Assembly (NCBI GenBank): GCA_015680685.1
Contig: MNCI01023957.1
Span: 1 to 64,000, forward strand
Length of the DNA: 64,000 bases
Direction of reading: 5' to 3'
Source of the DNA: Gnetum montanum
Taxonomy: Eukaryota > Streptophyta > Gnetopsida > Gnetales > Gnetaceae
This document shows, piece after piece, positions 24,485 through 36,130 of this stretch. Under the pieces are notes generated by a model. It saw nothing but the letters and a program-made list of their open reading frames with translations. It had not been told where the DNA came from and made no database searches. Each line of letters begins with the position of its first letter. The stretch's first letter is position 1. A program made the translations under genes and the position numbers.

Positions 24485-25053
24485 TACCCCCATGACTGAA
24501 TGAAAACTCGTCCTTGAGCTCCTTACAAAATATTGGGAAGGTATGGGATTATTGACTTGAATGACACTAATGGTGAATGGGGTGACATGTGAACAGATCA
24601 TCATTACAAAACATGACAAAAGTTAGTGTTCATGAAAACAAGGATGAACACTATACATATTTGACATCCAGCCTTATTTGGTAGCTGGGATAGAAGAGAG
24701 AAGAGAGAGAGGAAAAAAGAAGTCCACTACTACCAATGCCAAGATTGCATCTTTCATTGTTCATCCATAAGCACATCATCAATCCTGTTCCTTGCATAAC
24801 TGCTTTAGCAATAGTCCATTTCAAGTGTTTCCTCTAGATCCAATTTGTTGTTGTATGATTGCCATCTTCACACACAAAATAGTTCTTATATTAGCAAGGC
24901 TAAATGAATCATAATGCAATTGATAGTTTACTTCGGTGTAAGTCCATTGGCTAAGTTGTGCTATGGTTGATATGAGTCTGGAGATATAATACTAGTGACT
25001 ACCCGAGGTGTAGGGGTTAGGAGAAAATCGAAAAAATTGGATCAGGACCCCCA
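24485..25053 (-). repeat. Second copy of element A 3' noncoding region
   Basis: Near-identical to 18241-18790, starting with the CATGGGGGTA polypurine tract. At 25053 it stops within GGACCCCCATGAC and jumps into the middle of an LTR, marking a deletion that removed the rest of this unit. Confidence 0.78.
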
Positions 25054-25054
25054 T

Positions 25055-25284
25055 GACTACAAGGTTTATTAGAAATTTCATCTTTATTTTTGTATACAAA
25101 TGTGTGCTTAGGTACAATTTTCTCGAATAAAGATCCGTTTACTTAGAGACTCTTACTGCGAGCACATGGAAATTATTCTATCTCTGGAATGGTAAAATTG
25201 CCAGAGTTTTGCTAAGGGTCTAGATCTAGATGGGGAAACAAGGGAGAGCCGCCTCTTATTTATAGAATTGGCATCGGGTTGGAG
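25055..25284 (-). repeat. Partial LTR of the second A unit
   Basis: Matches 24229-24450 of the full LTR, including the TATAAATAAG box at about 25255. It ends where element C begins; the outer LTR end is lost. Confidence 0.72.
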
Positions 25285-25287
25285 GTA

Positions 25288-26137
25288 TGATGATTTATGA
25301 ATTTGCTGATAGCCACAATATCACACCCATCATAATGCACCCACGATATCGCACCCGCTATATCGCATCCGCGGTATCACAGCCTACGTGATATCGTAGC
25401 CTATCTCCTCATCTATAAATAAGAGGTAGACAAATCCAATAAGTCAGTTTTAGAGTCAGTAAGTTTGTAGTGTTTTCATTTCTTTCTCTCAACCCTTTTC
25501 CTCTCCGTGTATGCCCACAGTATGGTGAATGTAATTGTACGACATCCTTTATCTGAGTGTGACGTACTTGGACATGCACATGATTGACAATAAAGATTGA
25601 GATTACTTCATCATTGCAACATTCACTTATTTTAATCATTTAATTAATTGTTATTTACTACTTTCCTAGTTAATATCTCTCACCCTTAAACTCATGTTAA
25701 AATGTGAAATGAGTACGACTTGATTACGATCATTTAAGTGTGACTACTTGGCAATCTATTAGCGAACCTAGGATCTACACTCGGTAATCCCAGTGGTAGT
25801 CGTGCACAAAGTCCAAGATGTGTACGGATAATCAAGGAATAGATGGTCATCACACTTAGGCTAGTTTAGATTCTCTCACCCTTCTCTCCTAGCTTAGTTA
25901 ATATTACTTCCCATTGCCTTCAGGAGTAGCATTAGATTAGAAACCCATCATACACCTCACTCTGGACTAAACCATATGTGACAAACATAATACTAGTCCA
26001 GGTGGGAAGATAGCGAACTGCAACCTAAGGCTAACTATCTAGATGGGACAACTAGTCTGTCTATGGAGTTTGACCAGATCACGTGTGTAACACTCGTATT
26101 CATATCGTTGAGTGTAGGGGTACCTCGCCACTCATCA
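25288..26137 (+). repeat. 5' LTR of element C
   Basis: 850 bases, TGATGATTTATG...CCACTCATCA. U3 is about 120 bases and carries five GATATCGC-like words (25310-25400) before CTATAAATAAGAGG at about 25413-25426. The last 30 bases are shared with A, E and H. Confidence 0.82.
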
Positions 26138-26138
26138 T

Positions 26139-26156
26139 TGGCGTTGTTGCCAAGGA
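26139..26156 (+). other. Primer binding site of element C (tRNA-Asp type)
   Basis: TGGCGTTGTTGCCAAGGA, one base after the LTR. It differs from the perfect tRNA-Asp complement by a few transitions. Confidence 0.8.
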
Positions 26157-26278
26157 CGGTGCTAGTTATCTAGATTAGTTATATCATACAAGGTCACTGT
26201 ATAGGAATTAACAATATATCTTTTAGAAATAAATAATTATAATAAGTCACATAAAAATTCACACACAATCTCGTAACC

Positions 26279-28275
26279 ATGCCTCTCCTAAAAGATTACA
26301 ATAATGCGACATCTAGTAAGGCAGTTCATTGGAAAATCAACGAATTAGATGACAATGAAGATTGGAGTACAAAATCCGAGGTGGGGGTTTCCTATAAATA
26401 GAAACGAAGGAAACATCATCCCAACACATGAAAGCATAACTTACCCGATGATGATGAACCCCTACTAGCCACTACAAGCTTAATGCAAATACAAGAGGTT
26501 GTTCAAATCTCACATAGGCATCGTATAGAGAGCCGTCTACCCAGGCTCGATTTAAACAACTTCCCTACCTTTTTAGGAGGCTATGACTTATATCCACATC
26601 AACATTTACAAGCCTTCTACGATGCCTGTACATGGAACAACATTGATAATGGTTGGCAAAAAATTAAGCTCTTTCCTATGACACTCGTTGGCCAAGAAAA
26701 AGTATGGTATAGATCGTTAAAACCAAATTCAATATGACATTGGCCAACAATGGTAGAACTCTTTAATGAAAAATATCAAAACTACGCAAGAGTGTAAACC
26801 TTGAGGAAAAAATCCAAGAGTGGAAACAAGCACAACATGAAACCTTGGACATGGCCTTAGAAAGATATTATGCACCGTTAAACAACTGTCTAGGCCATGG
26901 GTTCTCCGAGGAAAGGCTAGTGTACCATATCATTGATGGGATTTTTGATGCAATAAGAAAGACCTTAGGAATGTATGCCCAAGGTCAACTATACGAACTA
27001 CGAACCCATCAAGTCCAAGAGCTTATTAAGAGGGTAGTAAAAGAAGAAGGAGAATTATCTAGATGGGAGAGTGTTGAAAAACATCAACAAGATAAAAATC
27101 TCAACTTAACAAAGCTCCATGATCATAAAAAGGAGAAATCAACCAATCACAAGGAGAAAGAACCATATTTTCTGATACAACAATCGTTAGAAGAAGTCGA
27201 GGCAAAGATCAATAAGATATTGGAATGGACGCATAAAAAGTGTAGAGAATTTATTGATATTATTGGGGATAGAGTTTTGACAACCCGAGAAGTAGGAAAA
27301 AACATTAGACAATCAGAAAGAATGGATGAAGGAAATAAGATTTCAACTGCCAATCAAACGTATGAATGAAACATATGCCTATATGATCACCCCAAGGGCC
27401 AATGCCCAATATTGTTACATTTACATGAGCATTGGGGAAACACATTACACCTAGAGTTTGTACAGAGATACTATGTTCAATCACAGTGGCAACAATCCCA
27501 GTTGTGGGGGAAACCACCTCTAAAATGGAGACATCCTTCTTATCATCTGAATCCAAATGCTTATCTAGTTCAACATCCTATTTCTTCAACTGGACCAACA
27601 TACTCTATCTCACCACATTACCATTCTCCTCAATACTACCAGCCGATGTCCACAACACAACCACTGCCTTTTGTACCTTACACTACTCCTCATTTTGAAC
27701 ATTCTCATCCTTTCCCTCCTTCTACATTGCCACCAACTGTTCCTAAGGTATCTGCACCATAGAAACAACCCAAAAACGCCACTTGTGCTACTATTTCCAA
27801 CATCAGTGATAGACCTTAGCCACATCAAAGACGTCCCTTCTTTAGAAATGACCCTAGGAAGGGACAACACAATTCCAAGGCCACTGCATCCTCTGACTCA
27901 GCACAAGTCCAACACTGTGGTGCATCCTTATCTTTGAACCTAATGCCTCATGGTATTTCATCAGGGCCACCAACTAACACTCCAACAACCATACGACCCA
28001 ATGAACATAGTCATGGAAGGAAACATCCTAATCCTTGCATACCATTTAATGGTCCTAAATATCATAGTGGGTCAACTCGTTATTCAAGAACTACATCGTA
28101 TAAATTTCCCCACTATGCTTACTACAATCAGGTGTGTGAACCCCGATGGGGTAAGTACGGCCAAGTTCCAATATTTCCAACATGCAAGGATCCCCATCGC
28201 CATTTGTTAATCCTTGTCATCCTCAACTATTTAGCTATGAGGGATATCCCCCATTCTAATAGCAAGAAGGACTAA
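26279..28275 (+). pseudogene. Element C gag, decayed
   Basis: Met at 26279 (MPLLKDYNN) is in frame with the block at 26483-26737, so I take it as the start. The gag core reads LPRLDLNNFPTFLGGYDLYPH, then WYRSLKPNS, and in another frame at 26845-27369 DGIFDAIRKTLGMYAQGQL. A knuckle-like CLYDHPKGQC-PILLHLHEH follows at about 27366-27425, with its first Cys degenerate. A long Tyr/His/Pro-rich tail (27425-28275) follows. Several stops and at least two frameshifts. Several short frames over 27412-28275 are different phases of this tail. Confidence 0.75.
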
Positions 28276-30230
28276 TAAATACTTTTCATTTTCTTTAATT
28301 TTACAACATTTTGTTTTCCAGTTTTTCATTTTTTAATTTCTTGTTTTGTCTTTTTGTCTTTTTTCTCTTTACATTTTTATAAGCAATCTCATCTACGAAT
28401 AAAACATTGATGTGGCTCGTTGGTTGAGGTGTGTTCTATGTTATCAAGTCTCAAACGATCAATTATTTGGATAGTAAGCCCAATACATCCACTCATCCAC
28501 TCTAGAAATAAGAGGTTTTGTTCAAGGGTATAGTGATATTCTTGATTTTCAAAACTTAAAATTAATTTTATGTTCATTGTACCCAGAATGAAGAAGGATG
28601 GACCAAGAGGGAATGATTAGGGTGTGACATCAAGGGGACTTGTGGATTCTCTTTGGTGACATCTGTGAGAGTTATCATGCAACATGGTTGTACTAAGATC
28701 CTTGTAGATCTAACGAAAAATGGGAGTAACAGTAATCAAAAAGGGCACTCAAAAATCCAATCCTATTCTAGGGGGTCCCACTAGAAAGACATGCACCCAT
28801 GCCTGAAGGTTGGCAACTTCTCTGGATTCAGGTCTTCATCAAAAAAAAAACAAAGGAAGTTCCATAAAACAAAAATCACTCTCCCTTGAATAAAATTCCA
28901 AGTGATCATACGCCTTGTTGTTATGGTATTGTCATAGTTGCTAATCATGGGATGAAACAATGTGATGTCACTGATTAGAGAAATGGACTTGGTCCTGATC
29001 TTGGAACGACGAGTTAATGACATGCTAATCATGCTTTTCACGTAGGATTCATTGTGCCCTAGGTCGGTTACCTCATGTCCCAATCTTTAAAATCTCTTTC
29101 TATACTTTGTCTCATCTCACTGTTCATGTAATTGTAGCTCATGTCATGTGTAACATAGAATTCTTACCTCATTCCGGTGATATTTACATGTGTGTGTTTT
29201 GTGGAATCAGTGTGGATTACATTTAACCCTTCTAGTGCCCACAGACACTTTAAGTATGGTTACAAAAGGGAATTATAGGTTGAAACCTTATTTGGGGAGG
29301 ATCCACTTGTGTAATATTTTATCATTTTCACTTATGACACAGCTCACACACACCATTTCTTACCCTAAGCCTATCTCTCATAACATTCTTTTCCTACGAC
29401 TCTCCCTCCAATTCAACGTTCCTATGAACCATCACATAGCCTTTTTCTCTACCATCCGAGGTCTTTATTGATAAATTCCACACCATCATAATTTCCATGC
29501 CTGCAGAACTAGTTGAATTACCCTGGAACCCTTTAACAATCATCTAGATGTCCTTAGTTTACATCTTTTAATTTCAAAGAAATATTAAAAATTTGGTACA
29601 TTCTCTAAGTGCCCTAACTTCAAATAAAAATATATATACATGACCCCCTGTGCTAATCAACATTATTTACAATTGTTCACGTAGGGGAAATTTTTCAATT
29701 CCTCTCTACAACTCACAATTATGCATCCCTTGCTTTCATATCCATAACTCACTCGCTGATACTCTAATTTTCATTCCGTTTGAACCTACTTGAACCCGAA
29801 GTGTTTAGCTTAGTCATGGGGGAGGGGCACACTCCGAATAAATTTTTGAAATTCATCATCACCCAAAAAACATCTTTAAGGGTAATTAGTTATAAAATGA
29901 AGAATAAAATATGTCAAAAACAATTTCATCCCCTTAGCTATACCAGAAAATTAAATTTGGAAACTACCTAAGCAAAGAGGACTCAACACTATAATCTTTC
30001 AGGAACATGTTCCTCCAATAATTAACATAACATGGAAATAAAGTAAATCTATTAAGGCAAGCAGTAAGGTATAACCTAACTTTGGTAAGAACCTTACTAG
30101 TGATTGGCCCCGTGTGATTGTAGATGGCCCTGAAACGTGGATAAAAGGAAGGTCCTACTCAACGTGGAAGAAAATGACCTAGGAGAGGTGGAAGACAAGT
30201 CTGTACTAGACAACATGTAGAATAGGAGGA
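28276..30230 (+). other. Interior of element C without recognisable coding
   Basis: About 2 kb where pol would be expected. I see no RT, RNase H, integrase or protease motif in six frames. Frames at 28781-29083, 29190-29471 and 29780-29971 show no family features. Confidence 0.55.
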
Positions 30231-30893
30231 ATAATCATTAAGTATTCATCAAGACAACCCTCCTACTATACAATCAAGGTAGGAAGAAGGAGGAGTTGCT
30301 ACAGCATCTGAACAGGGATGATACCACACGTTGCCCCAGGATTGTGCTCAAACCATCCATGAAAGGTCCATATTCACTATAGTGATCATGGAATTAAACT
30401 TTGGACCTTTCACAGAATTTGCTCTAGAGGTCGTTAGGGATCACCTCAAAGGATCCCCATTATGGCCTATCCTCTCTGAAAGTGATGCCTGGTACTTAGG
30501 GGAAATGTACCAATTTTGGAAAAATAAAGAAGAAGGCACCACAGTGAATAATTGTGGTGTGACTATTGATTTCTCTATTCAAGCCATTTCATAAGTATTA
30601 AACCTTTCGAATATAGGGCCAAAGGTTGCTTAGAACTAGCTAGACACTTTTAGAACTGAGCAACTTAATAAATTGTTGACAGAGAATAAAATGGTGGTGG
30701 AAGAAAAAGAGAAGGCTGACTAGGATGCCTCTATGGAACAAGTGCAAACTTACATGCATGCCAAGGCACTCAAGGCCTTACAAGAGGAGAAACTCTAGGC
30801 CATACTTCGACACCATCAAATTCCAAGACCTGGAGCGCAAGAAAAGGGAAAGACACCCATAGATGAGCCACCATCACTAGGAACTACATGAGT
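30231..30893 (+). pseudogene. Unrecognised accessory frame of element C
   Basis: The frame at 30331-30594 (LNFGPFTEFALEVVRDHLK, then WPILSESDAWYLGEMYQFW) continues past stops into a charged, coiled-coil-like stretch (EQLNKLLTENKMVVEEKEK, then AKALKALQEEK) and ends in a Lys/Pro-rich tail near 30890. The four stops on the way are TAG/TAA in otherwise protein-like sequence, so it was once longer. I do not recognise the family. It lies between gag and the 3' LTR in sense orientation, where plant elements sometimes carry extra genes. Confidence 0.45.
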
Positions 30894-31061
30894 TCCATCA
30901 AATTTTTTAATCATAGTATTTTCTTTTGTGTTGTGTCTCAATTTTGTTTTGACTCCACACTACGACATGAATCCATTCTAGCCAGTCAATAATCCCATAC
31001 CTATCCACTATGCACTCAATGGAGCTTGTTCTCACTTTAACTTGAGGATGAGTTTTCATTC

Positions 31062-31074
31062 AATCGTGGGGGTA
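31062..31074 (+). other. Polypurine tract of element C
   Basis: AATCGTGGGGGTA directly before the LTR start, preceded by the conserved GAGGATGAGTTTTCATTC block that A and H also carry. It primes plus-strand DNA synthesis. Confidence 0.75.
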
Positions 31075-31589
31075 TGATGAGTCATGAATTTGCTAATAGC
31101 CGCAATATCGCACCCACGATAATGCACCCACGATATCATAGCCTGTCTCCTCATCTATAAATAATAGGTAGAAAAATCCAATAAGTCAGTTAGTTTGTAG
31201 TATTTTCATTTCTTTCTCTCAACCTTTTTCCTCTCCGTGTATGTCCGCAGTGTGGTGAATGTAATTGTACGACATCCTTTATTCGAGTGTAACGTACTTG
31301 GATATGCACATGATCGACAATAAAGATTGAGATTACTTCATCATTGCAGCATTCAGTTAGTTTAATCATTTAATTAATTTTTATTTACTACTTTCCTAGT
31401 TAATCTCTCTCACCCTTAAACTCATGTTAAAATGCAGAATGAGTACGACTTAATTACAAGTATTTAAGTGTGACTACTTGGTAATCTAGTAGCGTACCTA
31501 GGATCTACTCTCGGTAATCCCAATGGTAGTCGTGCATGATGTCCAAGATGTGTACGGATAATAAAGGAATGGATGCTCATCACACTTAG
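31075..31589 (+). repeat. 3' LTR of element C, truncated
   Basis: Aligns to the first roughly 570 bases of the 5' LTR (25288 to about 25858) and stops at CACACTTAG. The last 280 or so bases, with the CATCA end, are gone. Confidence 0.8.
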
Positions 31590-31976
31590 CATGAAGTTAT
31601 TAGAGACCACATCATATAAGCATTTTTTGGAGCATTTCAATAATGGATTAATTGGATGGCAACACAATGTTGCCCACCATGTCACGTGACCATAACTATT
31701 CATCTTGGCATAGGATGAAGGTGAGATTTGTTACATACTCATCAGAATGAGCATATACCACTTGGTATTTTTGAGGCACTGGTGGATGTACTCCATCAAA
31801 CTTGAACAGAGAATCGCTCTTGTGAGAAGAAGATATCTTAAGTTAGAAATTAAAAAATGTAGTATGCTTTTAGAAATTTTTGTATTTAGTTTTGAAGTAT
31901 GATATGACTCTAAGGTTTGTTTCAATGAGTTGAATAATATTTCACTAGTCATAGATAGTACACGAAACAACCAAAA
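31590..31976 (-). other. Leader of element H
   Basis: Matches the leader of element A (about 23300-23702), including the GAGCATATACCACTT block. It connects the H primer site to the broken gag that resumes at 17446. Confidence 0.65.
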
Positions 31977-31996
31977 GGTCACCAATAATGGTACCA
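31977..31996 (-). other. Primer binding site of element H (tRNA-Asp type, decayed)
   Basis: TGGTACCATTATTGGTGACC on the minus strand, one base inside the LTR. It is recognisable as the tRNA-Asp complement only by comparison with A and C. Confidence 0.65.
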
Positions 31997-31997
31997 G

Positions 31998-32860
31998 TGA
32001 TGAGTGGCGAGGTACCCCTACACCCAACCATATGAATCACTAAGGTGTTTAAACATGATCTAGTCAAATTCTGTGGACCTATAGTTCTTTAATGCACTAG
32101 CTCTTGTAGAAAGTGAAATGGGCATTGAGAACATTCATTGTTTTCCCAACTACACTTGTAAAGCTCAGGATATGGTTTAAGTGTAACTGAGGTACATGAT
32201 TTTTGTCATTTTGTGCTTTATAAATTTAATTACCTAAAAAATAATGAAATGCAAATTAATTTAAGATCTAATTCATTTATTGCCTAGCTAACCTAACACA
32301 AGTACCCGTCCTGCTTTCCTGGACACATCCTAAACATGTATAGCACTACTGGGCTACCAAACATTAAGCGTTTCAAGGTTACCAAGTGCTACATGTATGC
32401 TTGAAGTAGTCATGCTTGTCTTCATTAACAACTGCAAATTACTTGCTTAATTTAAATGCATTAAAGTAAAGTGCATTAATGGAAACATTAATTTATTCTT
32501 AGTGCTGCAAGGATTATCAAAAGGATTCATCTTTATTCCCGTCACACTGCTGCACTTAGGTACATCAGTGCTCGAACAAATATTAATACACACATAGAAT
32601 CCTGCAGTGGGCACTTAGAAATATTCTAACTTTGGAGAAAAAAAACTGCAAGAGCTTCGCTATTCTATGCAAAAGACTATGAAAAACTCAACTAAAAACT
32701 TATGAAAAGTATGAGCCCGAGCACTATATGTATACGTTGGCATATACCCCATGATATTAGATATTTAACATTGTGTCTTAGGCTCTAGCATCGGGTATCC
32801 AATGTCAAGGCTTTGATATCAGGTATTTGATATCGGAGCTAGTCAAATCATGACTCATCA
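31998..32860 (-). repeat. 5' LTR of element H
   Basis: 863 bases, partner of 4737-5587. U3 carries TGATATCAGG and TTGATATCGG words (about 32808-32840). Confidence 0.8.
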
Positions 32861-32865
32861 ATATT
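32861..32865. repeat. Target site duplication of element H (right copy)
   Basis: ATATT, identical to 4732-4736. Confidence 0.8.
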
Positions 32866-32979
32866 TAAATGTAGAAAATGTTATAGTTATTACCAATACA
32901 AAGTATGTTTAAAATGTTTTTAAAAATGAATAGAAGCTTTACACTATGGTTACTTAAATATTGAAGAATTAGTTGCTAA

Positions 32980-35900
32980 TACAATAGCAACTCTATGTAG
33001 TCTAAATTTCTTTTGTTGCTTTTGACATTTTTGTGTTAGTTAAAATTTCGGAGATAGAAGATTCTACTGAGTTTTCTATTCTAGGTTTTCAAAAAGTTTC
33101 AATTAAAAATAAAAAGATAAGCAAACAAGGAAGAGTATTTGGAGGTATTACATATTTGCTAATAGATGAGTTTATGCATTGTGTAGACTACCATAAAATT
33201 GATGAGCATAAGCAATATGTATACTTAAAATTTACAACATCAGAAAGCATTCTCTTTCTTTCTTTTTATTAGTTTTCTCCAAAAATTCTTCCATTTATGA
33301 TGGCTTGGAACTTTGCAAAAAACATCCATTTCAACATTTAGGAATTGATATTACTGAACTTACTCATATTGGAAAAGCAATTATTTATGGATATTTTAAT
33401 TCTTGCATTACTTCTAAATAAGTTTCAATTTTGGGCTAGTGAGGAACATATTTCAATTATTTCGTATATGAAGAATATGCACATGTTTCTCTTGATATTT
33501 TTACAAATAGATTTGGTTAAGAATTAGTCTGTTGGGAAAAATATTTGCACCTTTTAGTTCTGAGTGATATTTCCAAATATCGAAATTCTATACCATACAT
33601 CTTTGAAGGTTTTCAAGGAAAATTAGTTATCAACCTATCGGTTTGCACTCATGATAGTTTGAATATAGTTTCTAATTTAGCTATTAGTAAGATATTTCTT
33701 GAATCATCATACAGATATATCATTTTCAATATCAAAGCTATCTATAAGACTGTGAGGCAAAGAAAAAGGATATATAATATTTTATTAACAAATAATTAGT
33801 CATAACAATATAGAGGGAAAGTCAATAGATTTTGTGCTTACAATGAAGGTGATAAGAACACTATAGAATTTTTAGTAATGGCTACCTCCAATGTCACATC
33901 ATTGTCAAAAGTTAGGAGAAAACTTTGTGGTTCAACACTAAGGCTATACAAGCTCGATTGTAAGTTAAAAAAAGCTAGCCATGATAAAAAATTTATTTAA
34001 ACATATAAGAATCTTATTTAGTGGAAGAAAATGAAATTTGTTAGGGAGAATCTAGCATAAATACTTAATATGATTAATAAGAATCCTAAGGCATATTACT
34101 AATTTTTTTATCAAAAAAGATCAAAAGACTTGAAATTTTGAATTTTTAGCAACTACTAATTTCTTTGGAGCTCTCTCTAAACATGAATATTAGGAACAAT
34201 TATACATCACTTAAATAGAAGAAGGATTATCTTGAATAGATTTTAGAAAAGAAATAGATGCTTTAGGCTTGTATGTAGAACTACTTAAATAGGGAGGAAT
34301 CATGGTTTGTATAGAAGTTTGTAAGCTTTTAAATACAACTCTCTACAATGAGCTTCCAAAAGATTAGTGCATCAGTAGAGCAATAATGTTATTCAAAAAA
34401 GATGACAAAAGTAACCCTAATAATTATATGCTCATAATGATCAACCACCTCCTTAGAAAATTATTAGATAATATTGTTGAGAGAAGGCTTAATAGTTGGA
34501 AAAAATTAAGCAAAGTTAGGGCAAGTTCATTAGCAAGTTTTAGGCAACATCACTCCATAGTGGATCACTTTATTACATTAAAGTATTTTATGGACCAAGT
34601 AAAGGACTATCTACTAAGGTTTATCTCTACTTTGTGTATTTTTTCAAAGCTTATGACTTGTATAAATTATGGATGTGGTTGTAATTAGTGAACTTCTATC
34701 TACTATTCAAAATTTATATAGTTTAGTACAAATTATGTTCTTGAATAATAACACAAGAAAAATTTATTCTAAACAACAATATTGGATTGAAGCAAGGGTG
34801 TCCACTTTCATTTACTTTATTTGATCTTCATTAATGAATTAGAACAATGGATATCCTCTATTGTATTGGATTCTGCTAAAGTTAGAAATTTTCCTATGAC
34901 ATTAATATTTGTTGGGGGTGTAGTTCTTATAGCAAAAACTAAATTTGAAATGAAGTTTATGCTTCAAATTTTAGATGATTTTTGTATTGTCTCAAGGATG
35001 AAAGTCAATGTTAGAAAAACCAAAAATGATGGTGTGTGGATCTTTTACAAATCATTTTTATATTAGATAAGAGAAAATTAAAATTATCATCTCATATAAG
35101 TATTTAGGCATCTCAATTTCAAATAGATATTCTTAGAAAAATTATATTGCTCAAAAGGTTTCAAAAATTATTCATGCTTTATATTTAGATCATAGTAAAT
35201 ATGCACAAGAACATATTTGGGCATGGGATGTTCAAAAGCAAATACACAATCAACTTGTTTAGCCAATTTTACTATACGGTTGTGAAACTTGAAGACCCAA
35301 TTCACTTGTAGTGTGATGGAAACATTTGGAATATGTACAAAAATATTTTTTATTGCAAGACCTTCAGGTAAGGACTCAACTCTATATGATATTTTATTAT
35401 TAGAAGTAGATATGCTACTTATAAAAATTGTAGCTCTTCAAAAATTTCTATAGTTTTGTAAAAAGATGTTGGCTAGGCCTAGTGTCTACCTATCCATAAA
35501 AGTTTATAAGGTCACTTACGAAAAATGATGATTTAATGATGGAAAAAATGGTTTGAAAAATAGAACATTGAAGATCAAGATTTAAATTTGAGCTTTAAGA
35601 ATATGAAAATAAGGATCAAATAGAAGGTATTGATGCACATGTGGAAATAACCATGTGATAAAAAGTAATTTTATTTGCACCAAATTCAAAGATGATCCTT
35701 AACAAAAATACATACTTTTTTATCTACTACTACTTCAAAATAGAGTACGATGGTAATTACATGTGCTTGTGTAGGATCTCTATTGATTGAAATATGGAGA
35801 TGGGTTAATTTTCAAAGAGAATAATGCATCTAAAGATTTTGTATATATGTAATAGTAGAAGATGAAAAGTGTATCTTTTTGAATGTTTCTTTATTTAATG

Positions 35901-36130
35901 CTCTTAGACACAAATATAATATTTACATAATAACTTTACTATATTTATTTAAGCTGGAGGTATCAATTTTTTGGGGCAATTTTTTGATAAGGTGTTCAAG
36001 ACCCATCATGATCATATCAAAGCCTTGCAATAAAAATTTTTGTCCTATAGGCCCTTTATGGTCTCACAAGGATGTAATTAAACACTTCTATTTCCATTTC
36101 CATTTTCATTTCCACTTAATCTATTGACAA
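32980..36130 (+). pseudogene. Decayed LINE ORF2 (endonuclease and reverse transcriptase)
   Basis: Plus-strand fragments in shifting frames follow the order of a non-LTR retrotransposon ORF2. Endonuclease-like pieces lie at 33033-33800 (ISKQGRVFGGITYLLIDE, KQYVYLKFTTSES). RT blocks lie at 34386-34640 (LFKKDDKSNPNNYMLIMI, RQHHSIVDHFITLKYF), then the GLKQGCPLS region and 34821-35066 (FVGGVVLIAKTKFEMKF, RMKVNVRKTK). A C-terminal PILLYGCET block lies at about 35260-35290. The RT active site, normally ADD, reads VGG. Stops occur every 30-100 codons. No poly(A) tail or target duplication was found. The lineage is not Ty3/gypsy; it resembles the LINEs common in non-flowering plants, though I cannot verify that here. 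Confidence 0.7.

Larger units (their letters stand above)
17447..25284 (-). mobile_element. Element A: internally deleted Athila-like element with tandem LTR structure
   Basis: Minus-strand order is partial LTR (25055-25284), 3' noncoding (24485-25053), full LTR (23724-24484), primer site, leader, gag, protease, 3' noncoding (18241-20260) and full LTR (17447-18229). The segment outside the LTR at 24484 is nearly identical to the segment outside the LTR at 18229. Two units therefore lie head to tail, the right one being mostly deleted. RT, RNase H and integrase are absent: protease (from 20555) leads within 300 bases into sequence that in H lies after integrase. It sits in the gag of H, but no target duplication is readable because the right side is lost. 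Confidence 0.72.
25288..31589 (+). mobile_element. Element C: gag-only Athila-like element on the plus strand
   Basis: 5' LTR (25288-26137), tRNA-Asp-type primer site, gag (26279-28275), 2.8 kb without any pol domain, polypurine tract GTGGGGGTA, and a 3' LTR cut off after 515 bases at 31589. Protease, RT, RNase H and integrase cannot be found in any frame, so C is a non-autonomous relative of A, H and E. A second weak coding region near 30330-30890 may be an accessory frame. The right flank is leader DNA of H, and the left is a broken LTR of A. The insertion site has therefore been reshaped by deletion, and no target duplication is visible. Confidence 0.75.
4737..32860 (-). mobile_element. 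Element H: nested Athila-like Ty3/gypsy retrotransposon
   Basis: This LTR retrotransposon reads right to left. Its parts are 5' LTR (31998-32860), primer site, leader (31590-31976), gag (15320-17446), protease, RT, RNase H, integrase (11650-15310), 3' noncoding (10853-11649 and 5588-6720) and 3' LTR (4737-5587). ATATT flanks both ends. After subtracting elements G, A and C the remainder is about 10 kb, a normal size for Athila-type elements. The lineage call rests on the primer site resembling the complement of tRNA-Asp, the VFMDDFS form of the RT active site, and the GTGGGGGTA polypurine tract preceded by a conserved GAGGATGAGTTTTCATTCA block. All coding parts are riddled with stops and frameshifts, so the element is dead. 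About 230 bases of leader and gag are missing between 17446 and 31590, judged against element A. Confidence 0.85.

Noticed and set aside
33345-33799. Two plus-strand frames as independent small proteins
   Set aside because: They are pieces of the endonuclease part of the LINE relic, in line with its order.
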